From CAZAPG01 sp964486935 (GTDB lineage Bacteria > Chloroflexota > Anaerolineae > 4572-78 > J111): a stretch of 64,000 nucleotides of DNA. The DNA lies in the NCBI GenBank assembly GCA_964486935.1, contig CAZAPG010000028.1, positions 22,012 to 86,011 of the forward strand, given 5' to 3'. The translations under genes and the position numbers were made by a program. Shown piece by piece: positions 55,246 through 64,000 of the stretch (position 1 is its first letter; each line of letters opens with the position of its first letter). Under the pieces are notes generated by a model that saw only the letters and a program-made list of their open reading frames with translations, had not been told where the DNA came from and did no database searches.

Positions 55246-57090
55246 TCAGGCTGATGAGCCTTTTACGATAATAGGCAGATAAATCCCTGTACGGGGCGGG
55301 CTAAAGTCTTTGGGGATATTGGTTACGGTATCGGCAATACAGCCTGCCTGTTGGCTACATAACCAGGCTGTGTTTTCAATATATACAGGACGGCAAACGC
55401 GCGGGCCAAGGGTGTAGATGAACTCTTCGGTATTTATTGAAACTTCCAGCACTTTAGTAGAAGTGATGGTATCGGTATAAGGTCCAATCTTAAAAGGGAA
55501 GTGAGTCATTAACAAACCGTTGCCTAAATTTGGTTGATTAGCCAATATGGTATGGCTTTGGTCGTTTAATCTTACAGTAACCGTCGTTAAACGGGTGTTG
55601 GGTTGCAGGTTGTTTGTCCAATAGGTTAAATCCATAATCGGTAAGAGAACATCAATGGTTTGAGTAGCAACTGACGGGATTTCCAAAGGATAAGAAAAGG
55701 TTTTGGTAGTGCTGGCAAAATCATCCAAAGCGGCTAATTCAAAAGGGGGATCATTCTTGCTGAAAAGAAAAACGGCATTCAATTCGCAGGGAGCGTATGT
55801 AACAACCGAGATTTGCTCCTGCTCAATCATTTCAGGCGTAACATCGGCGGACCAGATGGAAGCGCCAGAAGAGTTATTGCTTTGGGCCACAAGCTCTGCC
55901 GGCTCACCGCCTACTGTGGGCGCTGTTGTAATCGGGCCGCTAACTGAAATCCAGATTTCTAACGCCTGTTCCGGCACGTCGGGGGGAATTTGAAGCTGAA
56001 TTGTGTGCGGATTGGGGATGGGCGGCTGGCGCGTGACGCCGTTGGCCCAAAAACGGGTGGTTTCACAGCCAACTGGGGCAGGCAATACGTAGGCGGGCGT
56101 TCCTCCGGGAGTCCCCATCGTACCCAACAAATCTTGATAATAAAGAGAGGGCAAGAGCGCCACCCGCGCCTTGAAAGAGACCTGGCCTGATGTGTTGGGG
56201 GGAATGTTGCCGATGTTCCAGACAATATTTTTGCCTATTATTTGGCTTTTATCGACAGGGTTAATAGAGTCTGGTTCTACCTTAAGGTTAAATGGAAGCA
56301 CATCGGTAATAGTAATAGTTTGGGTAATAAGGCTGGTGTTGGTGTATAAAATCGTGTAATTAATGGTATCGCTTTCGTGAACGGGGCCGGAAGGGTTGTT
56401 GGTTTTTGATATGACTATTTCGGGCTGAAGTTTGATATTGTCAAGGTAAACCCAGGAGTTGCAGCGATTATCGGTTTGATTGCGCAAAACAAAATAAACA
56501 TCTATTGTTTGGCCGATATAGGGCGACAAATCTATTGAGGCTTTAGAAGATCCATTAGCTGCAGACCGCCAAACATTACGTAGACAACCGGCCCCATCGG
56601 GGGTAGGGTTGCCAATTCGCCACACGACCGAAGTTAAGTTGTTGATTGCAACTTCAAAAGTATCATAAGGGAAGGCGCTGCTGGCGATAATATCAAAGGA
56701 ATACATCAAAAATTCAAACTGGAGACGGGGGTTCTCTATGACGGGCACATTGAGCGAACGCCGAATGGCGACGTATCCGTTTTGCCCTAATGGGGAAATT
56801 TCTTTTCCGTTAGCATCACCCAAACGGACAGAATGTGTTTCAAAGGGGCTACCATTTTCGCCATCGGCAAAAGGAGGCGCAATTGCGGGAGCAGGAGCCA
56901 GAGAACTTTTTTGTTGCATCCAACAACGCAAATCTTGGGCTTCGTAATCCCAGTTGTTATAAGGTTCACCGCAGGGGTTTGCAGTGGCCAGAAGCTGGCC
57001 GATTTGATAGTTAAGCAAGATGATTGGAGTAACAAATATAACAATTAACTGGACCCTGTTTATAGTTGACCATTGCCCCCGATGAACCAT
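55246..57090 (-). CDS. Secreted DUF11-repeat surface protein
   Basis: 614-aa exported protein. N-terminal hydrophobic segment (about 13-33) as signal or anchor, a jelly-roll-like domain (about 85-225, many aromatic residues and paired Cys), then one DUF11/conserved-repeat domain (about 228-320: ISKTNNPSGPVHESDTINYTI, TITDVLPFNL). A long beta-rich C-terminal part follows and the end (TGIYLPIIVKG) is typical of Chloroflexota surface proteins. Likely cell-surface or sheath component. Last gene of a pair with the Thr/Pro-stalk gene 17 bp upstream. Its DNA is more AT-rich than the region to the left. Confidence 0.75.
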   Translation of the reverse strand: MVHRGQWSTINRVQLIVIFVTPIILLNYQIGQLLATANPCGEPYNNWDYEAQDLRCWMQQKSSLAPAPAIAPPFADGENGSPFETHSVRLGDANGKEISPLGQNGYVAIRRSLNVPVIENPRLQFEFLMYSFDIIASSAFPYDTFEVAINNLTSVVWRIGNPTPDGAGCLRNVWRSAANGSSKASIDLSPYIGQTIDVYFVLRNQTDNRCNSWVYLDNIKLQPEIVISKTNNPSGPVHESDTINYTILYTNTSLITQTITITDVLPFNLKVEPDSINPVDKSQIIGKNIVWNIGNIPPNTSGQVSFKARVALLPSLYYQDLLGTMGTPGGTPAYVLPAPVGCETTRFWANGVTRQPPIPNPHTIQLQIPPDVPEQALEIWISVSGPITTAPTVGGEPAELVAQSNNSSGASIWSADVTPEMIEQEQISVVTYAPCELNAVFLFSKNDPPFELAALDDFASTTKTFSYPLEIPSVATQTIDVLLPIMDLTYWTNNLQPNTRLTTVTVRLNDQSHTILANQPNLGNGLLMTHFPFKIGPYTDTITSTKVLEVSINTEEFIYTLGPRVCRPVYIENTAWLCSQQAGCIADTVTNIPKDFSPPRTGIYLPIIVKGSSA

Positions 57091-57107
57091 TCCGAATTAC
57101 CTCAAGC

Positions 57108-57965
57108 TTAACAACTGCGGTCGCCGGATTCACACTTTCCAGGGCCATCGCCGTCATTATTTTCTTTACTAGATGGTGGTGGCTCTTTACCCGGCTCAAC
57201 ATAGAGAGTTCGTATTTCGCTGGGTTGACTCATCCACTCAATTGTGCCAGGATTCCACACCGGCACCTCCGCAGTGCTCCAATCTTTTGCTGTCCCTGGC
57301 GTTCCTCTAACAACTGTAATCCGCCATTTGTACTCTCTATCATACTCTTCATCAATTTGATCATAACTATAGAAGTTTTTCTTAACCCAGGCCACATCAA
57401 TTGGCTCAACGTCATTGGCAAAAGCAGTATCATCAGAAAAAGAACAACAAACATTGTACCGGTTCCAGATTTGAACCTGGAAATAATCGTTTTGCCCCAA
57501 AATCCCTGGCCAATCCCATTCCAAATCCAGCCGGTTGTAGGAGCTGGCCTGGTCTATGGGCGCAATCAGCATAGGGGGTGCTGATACAAGCGTGGGTATT
57601 GGCGAAGGGGTGTTGGTAGGTATGGCAGTGGGTGAGGGGATAGGGGTATCAGTAGGAACAGGCGTGCTGGTGGGGGTATCTGTTGGTGTGGGGGTGTTGG
57701 TAGGCTTAGGCGTGGCCGTGGGTGAGGGGGTGAATGTGCTGGTTGGTCGGGGTGAGGGTGAGGGAGTGGGAGTTGGTGTGGAAGTGCTAGTAGGTGCAGG
57801 TGTTGCCATTGAAGATACGGGGGTATCTGTAACCGTGGGTGAGAGTGTTTGAGGTTGTGGAGTAATTTCTGTAGAACCAGACTCGGCAAACATTATTCCC
57901 ATCAGTATGATAATCAGAGCGATTGTCAAAAAAGAAAAACGAAAAAATTTGGGGCTAACGTTCAT
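57108..57965 (-). CDS. Secreted Thr/Pro-rich stalk protein
   Basis: 285-aa exported protein. Signal segment at 8-27 (FLTIALIIILMGIMF), then an extended T-P-T/S-P stalk (about 35-135), likely glycosylated and rigid. A globular C-terminal domain follows (about 140-250, LIAPIDQASSYNRLDLEWDW, YKWRITVVRG), resembling fibronectin/Ig folds with two adjacent Cys, and a charged Cys-containing tail. ATG at 57965 chosen for the strong AGGAGGAT; a longer frame starts upstream of it. Co-transcribed with the DUF11 protein. Confidence 0.75.
   Translation of the reverse strand: MNVSPKFFRFSFLTIALIIILMGIMFAESGSTEITPQPQTLSPTVTDTPVSSMATPAPTSTSTPTPTPSPSPRPTSTFTPSPTATPKPTNTPTPTDTPTSTPVPTDTPIPSPTAIPTNTPSPIPTLVSAPPMLIAPIDQASSYNRLDLEWDWPGILGQNDYFQVQIWNRYNVCCSFSDDTAFANDVEPIDVAWVKKNFYSYDQIDEEYDREYKWRITVVRGTPGTAKDWSTAEVPVWNPGTIEWMSQPSEIRTLYVEPGKEPPPSSKENNDGDGPGKCESGDRSC
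57640..57865. repeat. Imperfect short repeats encoding the Thr/Pro stalk
   Basis: Runs of GTGGGGGT/GGTGTGGGG-type units on the plus strand encode TP/SP repeats on the minus strand; prone to length change by slippage. Confidence 0.7.
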
Positions 57966-58021
57966 AAAAAATATCCTCCTGATAAGTTGCTTCTGAAAGT
58001 GTTGGGGCATATAGAGGTGGT

Positions 58022-58051
58022 TTGCAAACAATCTCAAGATTATGGTATGAT
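58022..58051 (+). promoter_or_regulatory. Putative promoter of the membrane phosphotransferase gene
   Basis: TTGCAA, 18-bp spacer, TATGAT, about 38 bp before the GTG start. Confidence 0.45.
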
Positions 58052-58089
58052 TGTTCGATGTATCTTGAAAATTACTTGGAGATTTATTT

Positions 58090-59577
58090 GTGTATCAAAA
58101 TTCAAAATTAGCTATTATAACCTTATCAACTCTGGTTGGTTTCATTTTTATCTTTAATCTTTATTTTCTAATAAATGTCTCCCAGTCGATTTTCATTTAC
58201 CTTACTTTGGCTTTGCTTGCTATTCTAACAAGTTGGTCTATTCCTCATCTCTGGAAAACCGTTCAACAAATTGAAGGGGAGCATCTGATAGATAAAAATA
58301 ATAATGAAAAGTTCAATCAGCAGCAGATGCCCAGAATATGTAAATTGGAAGATGAGACCGTTTTGCCCCCTTTGGATTCAGAGCAACTTTACATTATGCA
58401 ACAACTATTCCCGGGTAATTACAGAGTCCGGGTTCAGCCTTTGGAGGGTGGTTATAATAACTTTGGTGTTTTTTATATTATCCTAGAAACTGCTGAAAAC
58501 AGATTGCTTAGACCGGGATTCTTCGTCAAATTTCTTCGTCAAAAAGATGTTGTTGAGGAAATTCATGCGCACCAAACCATATTATATGAGTATCCTCTGG
58601 CTTTTACCCCTGGACGCCCTATCAAAAGCTGGCCACCAGATCAACAATTGAGAAGTGGCAACAGTTTGGGTGGCGTATGTTATGAATTAGCTGCGCTTAA
58701 CCCAAATAGTCAGCTCCAAACCCTAAAAAATCTTTATAAACAGTTATCATTTGAGGAGTTTGCGCCATATTTGCATTTGCTTTTCGAAAGACTTGAAAGA
58801 TGGTATGGGTTGAGACTACCAGAGACTGTTGCGCCTAATTTAGGTGGGCCAAATGGCGTGTATAATCGTCTCTATCGAAGGCGAAATGATCTTCAGAGAA
58901 AGATTTTTGAATTAGTCAAAGATAATGCCCATACTTCAAGCACGTCAAGTTCAAATTTTCAAGACTTGGATGCCACTACCTGGTTAAAATTGCCATTTTT
59001 ACCCGAAGGTTGGACAGATGAAGAGTTTTACAACCCCATTATATGGATTAACAATGTTTTAGTGCCAGGTGATGCAAGGTTTTTTAGAGCAATAAGTCGC
59101 TATTCTCCAGTTCATGGCGATTTACATACAGGTAACATTATTGTTGAAAAAGCCCAAGATGTTCGTGTTTGGCTCATCGACTTTGCTAACGCGCATCTTG
59201 GACCATCAATTCAAGATTTTGCTTCTATGGAAGCCGATGTTAAATTTAATCTTATTGATATGAAATTGTGTTCTCTTGATGATTGGCTAAGATTCGAGCA
59301 ACAATTACTCGTTCCTCTGAAAAACCCAATCTATCGCTTGAATTGGCCCTGGTCTCAGGGCTGGCAACCAGAGGGAGAGTTGTTAAAAGCCTGGAAATTT
59401 ATCGAAATTATCCGTAGATGGGTGATAGAATATGAGTTGATTGGTAATGATGTACGCGCTTACTATTTAGCTTTATTACATGCTACATTGCCAGTTCTCT
59501 ATCGAGATAACCACAATGAAATCCAAAAACAATGTGCGCTTATTTCCTCTGCGTGGATGTGCAAATATTTGAGTTAA
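58090..59577 (+). CDS. Membrane-anchored APH-like phosphotransferase
   Basis: 495-aa protein with two N-terminal transmembrane helices (about 5-26 and 30-50) and a cytosolic APH-like kinase (about 95-480). N-lobe has VRVQPLEGGYNNFGVFYI; the catalytic loop is HGDLHTGN (His342, Asp344); the metal-binding Asp is in WLIDFANAHLGP. It resembles the kinase half of the 620-aa fusion at 48222 but lacks the receiver. GTG start with GGAGA at suitable spacing. It diverges from the secreted-protein pair and converges with the 129-aa gene. Substrate unknown. Confidence 0.82.
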   Translation: MYQNSKLAIITLSTLVGFIFIFNLYFLINVSQSIFIYLTLALLAILTSWSIPHLWKTVQQIEGEHLIDKNNNEKFNQQQMPRICKLEDETVLPPLDSEQLYIMQQLFPGNYRVRVQPLEGGYNNFGVFYIILETAENRLLRPGFFVKFLRQKDVVEEIHAHQTILYEYPLAFTPGRPIKSWPPDQQLRSGNSLGGVCYELAALNPNSQLQTLKNLYKQLSFEEFAPYLHLLFERLERWYGLRLPETVAPNLGGPNGVYNRLYRRRNDLQRKIFELVKDNAHTSSTSSSNFQDLDATTWLKLPFLPEGWTDEEFYNPIIWINNVLVPGDARFFRAISRYSPVHGDLHTGNIIVEKAQDVRVWLIDFANAHLGPSIQDFASMEADVKFNLIDMKLCSLDDWLRFEQQLLVPLKNPIYRLNWPWSQGWQPEGELLKAWKFIEIIRRWVIEYELIGNDVRAYYLALLHATLPVLYRDNHNEIQKQCALISSAWMCKYLS

Positions 59578-59603
59578 TCTCTCTAATCTTTAATTCAATC
59601 GAC

Positions 59604-59993
59604 TCATATTAATGCTTCTAATACAGTCCGAGAAATCTCTGGTGCTCTGTCGTCTAAAAAACGCAAAAAACGACGAAGTATCTGCCTATTATTTTGGTCA
59701 CCACGACGAATTTGCGCTTGCAACCCCTCAATAATATATCGAATCTCTTCACGTTGTTCAGGCGACATGCTAGAAGAAGCATCAGGATCAATAACTGCCT
59801 CAATTTGCTCAAACAGCTTGTCCAATTCAGCATTTGATAATTCCCGCTCATCCATTTCAATCTGATCTAAACTGATGCTGATTTGACTGCGATTGCTGAT
59901 GTTGTTAAAGTCGATGCTCCCGGCTACTGAGGCAATTCTACTTTCACCTTTCCAATCATTATTATACTTAAGGCTTTTTGTGTGTTTTGGCAT
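59604..59993 (-). CDS. Small helical protein of unknown function
   Basis: 129 aa, not recognised. N-terminal 45 residues look beta-rich and polar (SVAGSIDFNNISNRSQISISLDQ). The rest is strongly helical and charged (SNAELDKLFEQIEAVID, EQREEIRYIIEGLQAQIRR, ILRRFLRFLDDRAPEISRTVLEAL), like small adaptor or death-fold-like domains. ATG start. It lies 20 bp downstream of the membrane TPR gene on the same strand, so they are probably co-expressed. Confidence 0.65.
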   Translation of the reverse strand: MPKHTKSLKYNNDWKGESRIASVAGSIDFNNISNRSQISISLDQIEMDERELSNAELDKLFEQIEAVIDPDASSSMSPEQREEIRYIIEGLQAQIRRGDQNNRQILRRFLRFLDDRAPEISRTVLEALI

Positions 59994-60013
59994 TTTCTAA
60001 CCCTTCATATATA

Positions 60014-62374
60014 TTAAATGGTCTGCTTATCTACCGTAACATCTGCTTGGGATATCTCTAAATCGGAAAGCCACTTGCGCCCCTGAAAAACTTCAAGGGA
60101 ATCTTCGGGTGCAATCTGCAGCAAATGCTGTAATTCTCGTTGTGCTTCATGTGGTTGGTTATTCTCTTTGTAAACTTTAGCCAGGTTATAACTGGCAAGA
60201 CAGTTGTCCGCATCTAATTCAAAAACTCGTTTAAAATAACCAATAGCCTGTGGGTAACGCTTTTCTCGTGCTTCCAATATTCCCAAATCAGAATACACGC
60301 TGGCTAACCAGGATTCATCGTCTGAAGGGGCATTTTTTATTGCTTTATTTAAATCAATTCGGGCTTGAGGATGGTATTTTTTGCCCAGTTGCAAATAGGC
60401 ATCACCCCGTCGGGCATAAGCCATACCAAAATAAGGATCGTGCAAGATAGCATTCGATAATTTATCAATAGCTTTTGTATAATTGCCAATCTTCCATAAA
60501 GTCTCTCCCCATCTAAACCAGAAAAGGCTATGTTTATGATAGCCAAGCAAATCTGCCCTTTCAAAATCCATCAAAGCCATTGCAGGGTTACCCTGTTCAC
60601 TGTGAGCGTAACCTCGGTTAGCATACGCTTCGGTTAAGAGACGATTTAGTTCCAGAGCTTTGTTAAGATCTGCAATTGCCCGATCCAGATACCCCATATG
60701 CATATAAGCCAGGCCCCGATTGTTGAAGGCCTGAGCATGCATACCGTCAATTTCAATAGCCTGGGTACAATCTTGCATTGCGCTTTCATATTCACCTCTA
60801 GCCATATAGATCATACTACGGCTATAAAAGGCTTGAGCTATTTTGTCATCAATTTCAATAGCGTGGGTGTAGGCATTGTAAGCCTCAACCATAGCAGAAT
60901 CACGTTCTGTTTTATCGGTTTTATCCTGTTGAGCAAGCCCGTAGTAAGCTACACCTAGACTTGTTAACACTTTAGGATCGTCGGGATTTTGGCGCAATAA
61001 CCTTTTGGCATTTTCAATGGCTCGCTCAAAATTTGTCTCTTTAATATCACCAATCAAAATCTCCATGCCAGAAGCAGCTTGTTGGCGTGTAACCATAGCC
61101 ATTCGAGTATAATATTCAGCAATATGAGCATAATTTGGAAAATTGGAAGGGTCACTTAATCGATCTAATTCATCTGGGTCGGCGCTACCCAAAACTGTAG
61201 CTAGTCGCTTACGCGCCTCGTTTTTGGAAGTAGATTCACCATCCTGAGCATCAAATGGACTTATTGAAAATTCATCCAAGGCAAATCGAAACTCATGGAA
61301 AGTTGATATTTTGGCATCACGAAAACGATCAATTCGTTGTCCAACTTTAACATATAAGATAGCCTGGTCAATCCAGTGAATGATCTCCTGGGTATCAAAA
61401 CGAGTTGTAAGTAACAATTTACGAATATCAACGGTGGCTAAATTTTGGGCATTATCTATTCCAATTTCAGCCAATCTGGCCTGATGCCAGTCATTTATAC
61501 CAATTATATTTTTTAGAGAATATTGATTGATTGGGTCAAACCCAGTATTAAGAATCCGGCTGGTTAGTTGCAAAAACCATCGAACACCCTGGTCTGGAAA
61601 TACACCAATAACAAAAGCTAAAAGGGCCGCCCAGGCCTGTGGCTCGTTGGCAGCCCCTTCTATTGGATTTGGAGGCCCGGCAGACAATTGGCCACCGCCC
61701 AAAATAATTATTGATACCCCCACAAATACAATAACAGTTGATACAAAAATACGAACAACTACGACACTATAAACTTGTGGTTGTAAATCAAAAGTGCTAT
61801 ATCGGCGGACAACATGTTGAATAGCAAAAAACGACGCTCCCAAATAGCTGTAAAAAATCAAAGCCATTGTTTCAGCCGATATAACTCCTAACCTATCACT
61901 GTTAAGGTAACCAACAAAAATCAACAACGACTGAATAATAATCAAACTAATATATATAAGAAATTGAAGGGGGTTATATACAGTTAGATAAAGTTCTTTA
62001 ACAATTTCAGTAATATCTTCTTCGTTGACCAACCCCAACAATCGGAAATCGGTTTCAAGCAGGTCTCTGTGAGTTTCGCTACTAAAACTCAGATAAGCAA
62101 TATATGAAAGGGGATAAATGCCGATTAATCCAATAGCTACAGCACAGTAGATTAGAAGTAACCGAGACATTGGAAAGTTAAACCATGCCCAAAACCAAAA
62201 CCCTAAACCTAATACCAAAAATCCCAACCAAGCCAGTATAATTTTCCAAGGCGGTATCGATAATCTATAGTCTTTACTAAATTGGGTCTCGCTAATAGGC
62301 AAACTCAGATCAACACTTGCCTTCGATTTGCTTCCATTTTTGCTAAAGGTTGAATCTTTTGGCTTTGAATTCAT
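60014..62374 (-). CDS. Membrane protein with C-terminal TPR array
   Basis: 786-aa protein. Residues 1-240 hold about six transmembrane helices; a cytosolic helical domain follows (about 245-410, with NIIGINDWHQARLAEIGIDNAQNLA, a possible helix-hairpin-helix-like element). Then come about eight TPRs (about 425-765, for example YESAMQDCTQAIEIDG, AQAFNNRGLAYMHMGYLD). ATG at 62374; a TTG 15 bp upstream is unlikely. Probably a membrane platform that docks partner proteins by its TPRs. Upstream of the 129-aa gene, downstream of the ATPase-wHTH gene. Confidence 0.8.
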   Translation of the reverse strand: MNSKPKDSTFSKNGSKSKASVDLSLPISETQFSKDYRLSIPPWKIILAWLGFLVLGLGFWFWAWFNFPMSRLLLIYCAVAIGLIGIYPLSYIAYLSFSSETHRDLLETDFRLLGLVNEEDITEIVKELYLTVYNPLQFLIYISLIIIQSLLIFVGYLNSDRLGVISAETMALIFYSYLGASFFAIQHVVRRYSTFDLQPQVYSVVVVRIFVSTVIVFVGVSIIILGGGQLSAGPPNPIEGAANEPQAWAALLAFVIGVFPDQGVRWFLQLTSRILNTGFDPINQYSLKNIIGINDWHQARLAEIGIDNAQNLATVDIRKLLLTTRFDTQEIIHWIDQAILYVKVGQRIDRFRDAKISTFHEFRFALDEFSISPFDAQDGESTSKNEARKRLATVLGSADPDELDRLSDPSNFPNYAHIAEYYTRMAMVTRQQAASGMEILIGDIKETNFERAIENAKRLLRQNPDDPKVLTSLGVAYYGLAQQDKTDKTERDSAMVEAYNAYTHAIEIDDKIAQAFYSRSMIYMARGEYESAMQDCTQAIEIDGMHAQAFNNRGLAYMHMGYLDRAIADLNKALELNRLLTEAYANRGYAHSEQGNPAMALMDFERADLLGYHKHSLFWFRWGETLWKIGNYTKAIDKLSNAILHDPYFGMAYARRGDAYLQLGKKYHPQARIDLNKAIKNAPSDDESWLASVYSDLGILEAREKRYPQAIGYFKRVFELDADNCLASYNLAKVYKENNQPHEAQRELQHLLQIAPEDSLEVFQGRKWLSDLEISQADVTVDKQTI

Positions 62375-62592
62375 AATTCTTCTTGACAAGGCTATAGTCC
62401 ATTGGCAGTTCAGGATAAGAACCTGTCCCGTTCACCAAAGCTATAATAACACACCCCAGAGCAATAGACTTGACAGCAAAGTGTTAAAAACATGACACTT
62501 CATCAACAATTCTTTTGGATTTGTGTCTGCTCGTAAATTCACGGACCGGCGGGAGTTAGAGGGAGAAAGTCGGTCAACTTCGTAATTCTCTC

Positions 62593-63924
62593 TTAACTTA
62601 ATTTGGCATATTGACGATTATTGGGTTCTCTAGGTAATGGCGCTGTACCTTGTACAAATTGGTATCCTCGACCACGTATATTATTTATATAACGTGTATC
62701 ACCTAATTTTTCTCGTAATCGTTTGACCAAAGTTGTAATCATCTGTGGCGAGACTTCTCCCTGTGCATTTGACCAGACTGTCTCACTAATTTGATCAGTT
62801 GATATCACCTGGGGCTGGTTATCCCACAAAATCTTAAAAAGCTCATACTCCTCTTTAGACAAATCCAACGTTTCCGCACCTTTAAACACAATTTCGTTCT
62901 CCAATGTTAGTGGAGGCGGCCCCAAATTGCTCACATATACTTCAAATACCGGAGAGTTAAAGGTTACTTTTCCCCCGTTTTCAAAATTATTCAGTATGCC
63001 ACAATCAACAAGCCATTCTACAATTGGTGATGGCCGAGATTCCTGACCCAGAGTAAGACCACGCAGCATATTTTGGGCTTCAAAGCTTAAATCTTGCCAC
63101 AAATCCATACATTGACGTTTGACTTGCGATGACTCTGCTAATTGTTTGACAATCTTCATCTCACTATCATTTAAATTTATCATATCTGCCTTCACCAATT
63201 CACAGGCATATTTAAGTAATTGAGGATGGCGGCCAACACACGTTAAAATCTTTTCAACTTCTTCCGCTTCAAGCCCAATCTCCAACCGGGTTAAATGTCG
63301 GTTTATTGTCATTCTTGCATCATCAAGGGTCAATGCGCCAATCCAACGAGGTTCATGCCACAGGATATCTGCCAATTCGCCAAATGTTTCAGGATTTAGA
63401 TGGCGTCCACCAAAAATATAAGATAGTCGAGGATTCAGATCACGTAAGGCTCTCAAGTGATTAAAGAAGGGTTGGCTCAATACCTGCTGCAATAACTCGC
63501 TTCGATCAAATATAATTACCAGATGAGTCGGACCATTTAGGGCTAATTCCTCTAGCAAATACTGAAGAACGGGTCTTGCTCGCCCTATCCCCCAATCAGA
63601 TAGCCCTTGCGCTATTAGATGTTCTACAATAAGTCCAAATATTTCTTCCTGGATGGCCTCCGTTTTTCTGTCCCAGTCAATCCTATTACAATCGATATAG
63701 ATAAAGACCATATCTTTAGATTGAACACTCGGATTGGATACAAGAAAACGTAGAAGGCTTGATTTTCCCGATCCGCTGAGTCCCAATACAAGCAGGCTAT
63801 TGTTTGTTTTGATAACCTGTTTGATAAAATTAATATCCTTTACATGATGGTCGGGAGAATATGGTAAATCCATACCAGACTCCTTAAAGTGGACATATAA
63901 AGTCATAATCTCATCATCCTCCAT
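62593..63924 (-). CDS. P-loop ATPase with C-terminal PhoB-type winged helix
   Basis: 443-aa cytosolic protein. Residues 20-330 are a STAND/AAA-like ATPase: Walker A GLSGSGKSS (about 51), Walker B HLVIIFDRSE (about 137), a sensor-like GGRHLNPE, and a helical arm. Residues 345-430 are an OmpR/PhoB-type DNA-binding domain (LDLSKEEYELFKILW, MITTLVKRLREKLG, NIRGRGYQFV). The order is reversed from SARP regulators, where the winged helix is N-terminal. ATG at 63924 follows GGAGG. It probably couples ATP-dependent sensing to transcription of the neighbouring genes (inference). Confidence 0.82.
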   Translation of the reverse strand: MEDDEIMTLYVHFKESGMDLPYSPDHHVKDINFIKQVIKTNNSLLVLGLSGSGKSSLLRFLVSNPSVQSKDMVFIYIDCNRIDWDRKTEAIQEEIFGLIVEHLIAQGLSDWGIGRARPVLQYLLEELALNGPTHLVIIFDRSELLQQVLSQPFFNHLRALRDLNPRLSYIFGGRHLNPETFGELADILWHEPRWIGALTLDDARMTINRHLTRLEIGLEAEEVEKILTCVGRHPQLLKYACELVKADMINLNDSEMKIVKQLAESSQVKRQCMDLWQDLSFEAQNMLRGLTLGQESRPSPIVEWLVDCGILNNFENGGKVTFNSPVFEVYVSNLGPPPLTLENEIVFKGAETLDLSKEEYELFKILWDNQPQVISTDQISETVWSNAQGEVSPQMITTLVKRLREKLGDTRYINNIRGRGYQFVQGTAPLPREPNNRQYAKLS

Positions 63925-64000
63925 TAACACCTCCAGAAAACGGTGTACTAACCATTGGTGCTAGTTTGCTAAAGACATAAAGCTCGTCCAAACTGTTGGT
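63925..64000. other. Upstream region of the ATPase-winged-helix gene
   Basis: 76 bp to the window edge; contains the CTGGAGGTG Shine-Dalgarno of the minus-strand gene and nothing else that I can identify. Confidence 0.5.

Noticed and set aside
57556..57852. Plus-strand Gly/Val-rich frame as a surface protein gene
   Set aside because: It is the complement of the Thr/Pro stalk encoded on the minus strand.

Overview
The window is 64 kb of a bacterial chromosome, most likely from an uncultured Chloroflexota of the Anaerolineae/Caldilineae type. This is inferred from gene content: large GAF-domain sensors, DUF2723/GT39/FecR envelope clusters, TPTP-rich secreted proteins, a PF09818 'ATPase of the ABC class', a DUF5667-type sigma partner, STAND/TPR proteins and a UGSC selenoprotein. 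No rRNA, tRNA, CRISPR array or recognisable insertion sequence was seen.

Region by region. 0-8.2 kb: catabolic genes (creatininase, FAH hydrolase), an S41 peptidase lacking the usual catalytic lysine, an ABC-class ATPase, then a thioredoxin-like protein followed by a UGSC-family selenoprotein with an in-frame TGA and a fitting bacterial SECIS hairpin. 8.2-18.7 kb: housekeeping and regulation (topA, an NB-ARC/TPR STAND protein with near-identical 126-bp repeats, an ECF-like sigma factor with its membrane partner, a Flp pilin, HAD phosphatase, GlcG-like protein, HIT protein, birA, hflX with an apparent ATT start). 18.8-33.9 kb: envelope and secreted proteins, including a 968-aa pentapeptide-repeat protein, DUF2723 and GT39 membrane enzymes, a FecR-domain protein, two Rieske proteins, a SpoIIE phosphatase and an MFS carrier.

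34.0-55.2 kb is a signalling island. Two modules are built alike: a GAF-rich histidine kinase with an atypical H-box (VHSINN) and a GYGLWWC ATP-lid motif, a stand-alone receiver, and effectors fused to receivers. In the first module the effector is a TIR domain. In the second the effectors are a Ser/Thr kinase and an APH-like phosphotransferase. All five receivers share an unusual 'ED...W(Q/R)' signature and an extended loop after the phospho-Asp. Between the modules lie a zinc-ribbon/FHA/FHA/ABC-2 transporter, a membrane subtilase, a conventional hybrid histidine kinase, an SDR and icd. FHA domains bind phosphothreonine, so the transporter is a plausible target of the nearby kinase.

55.2-64.0 kb is visibly more AT-rich and looks acquired. 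It holds two secreted proteins (DUF11-like and a Thr/Pro stalk), a membrane-anchored APH-like phosphotransferase, a small unrecognised protein, a membrane TPR protein and a P-loop ATPase with a C-terminal PhoB-type winged helix. The last four may form one signalling or conflict-type system.

Strongest candidates for new biology: the TIR-receiver fusion under a GAF kinase, with a promoter/operator palindrome in front of the operon; the shared receiver subfamily driving TIR, Ser/Thr-kinase and APH-kinase outputs; and the UGSC selenoprotein pair.
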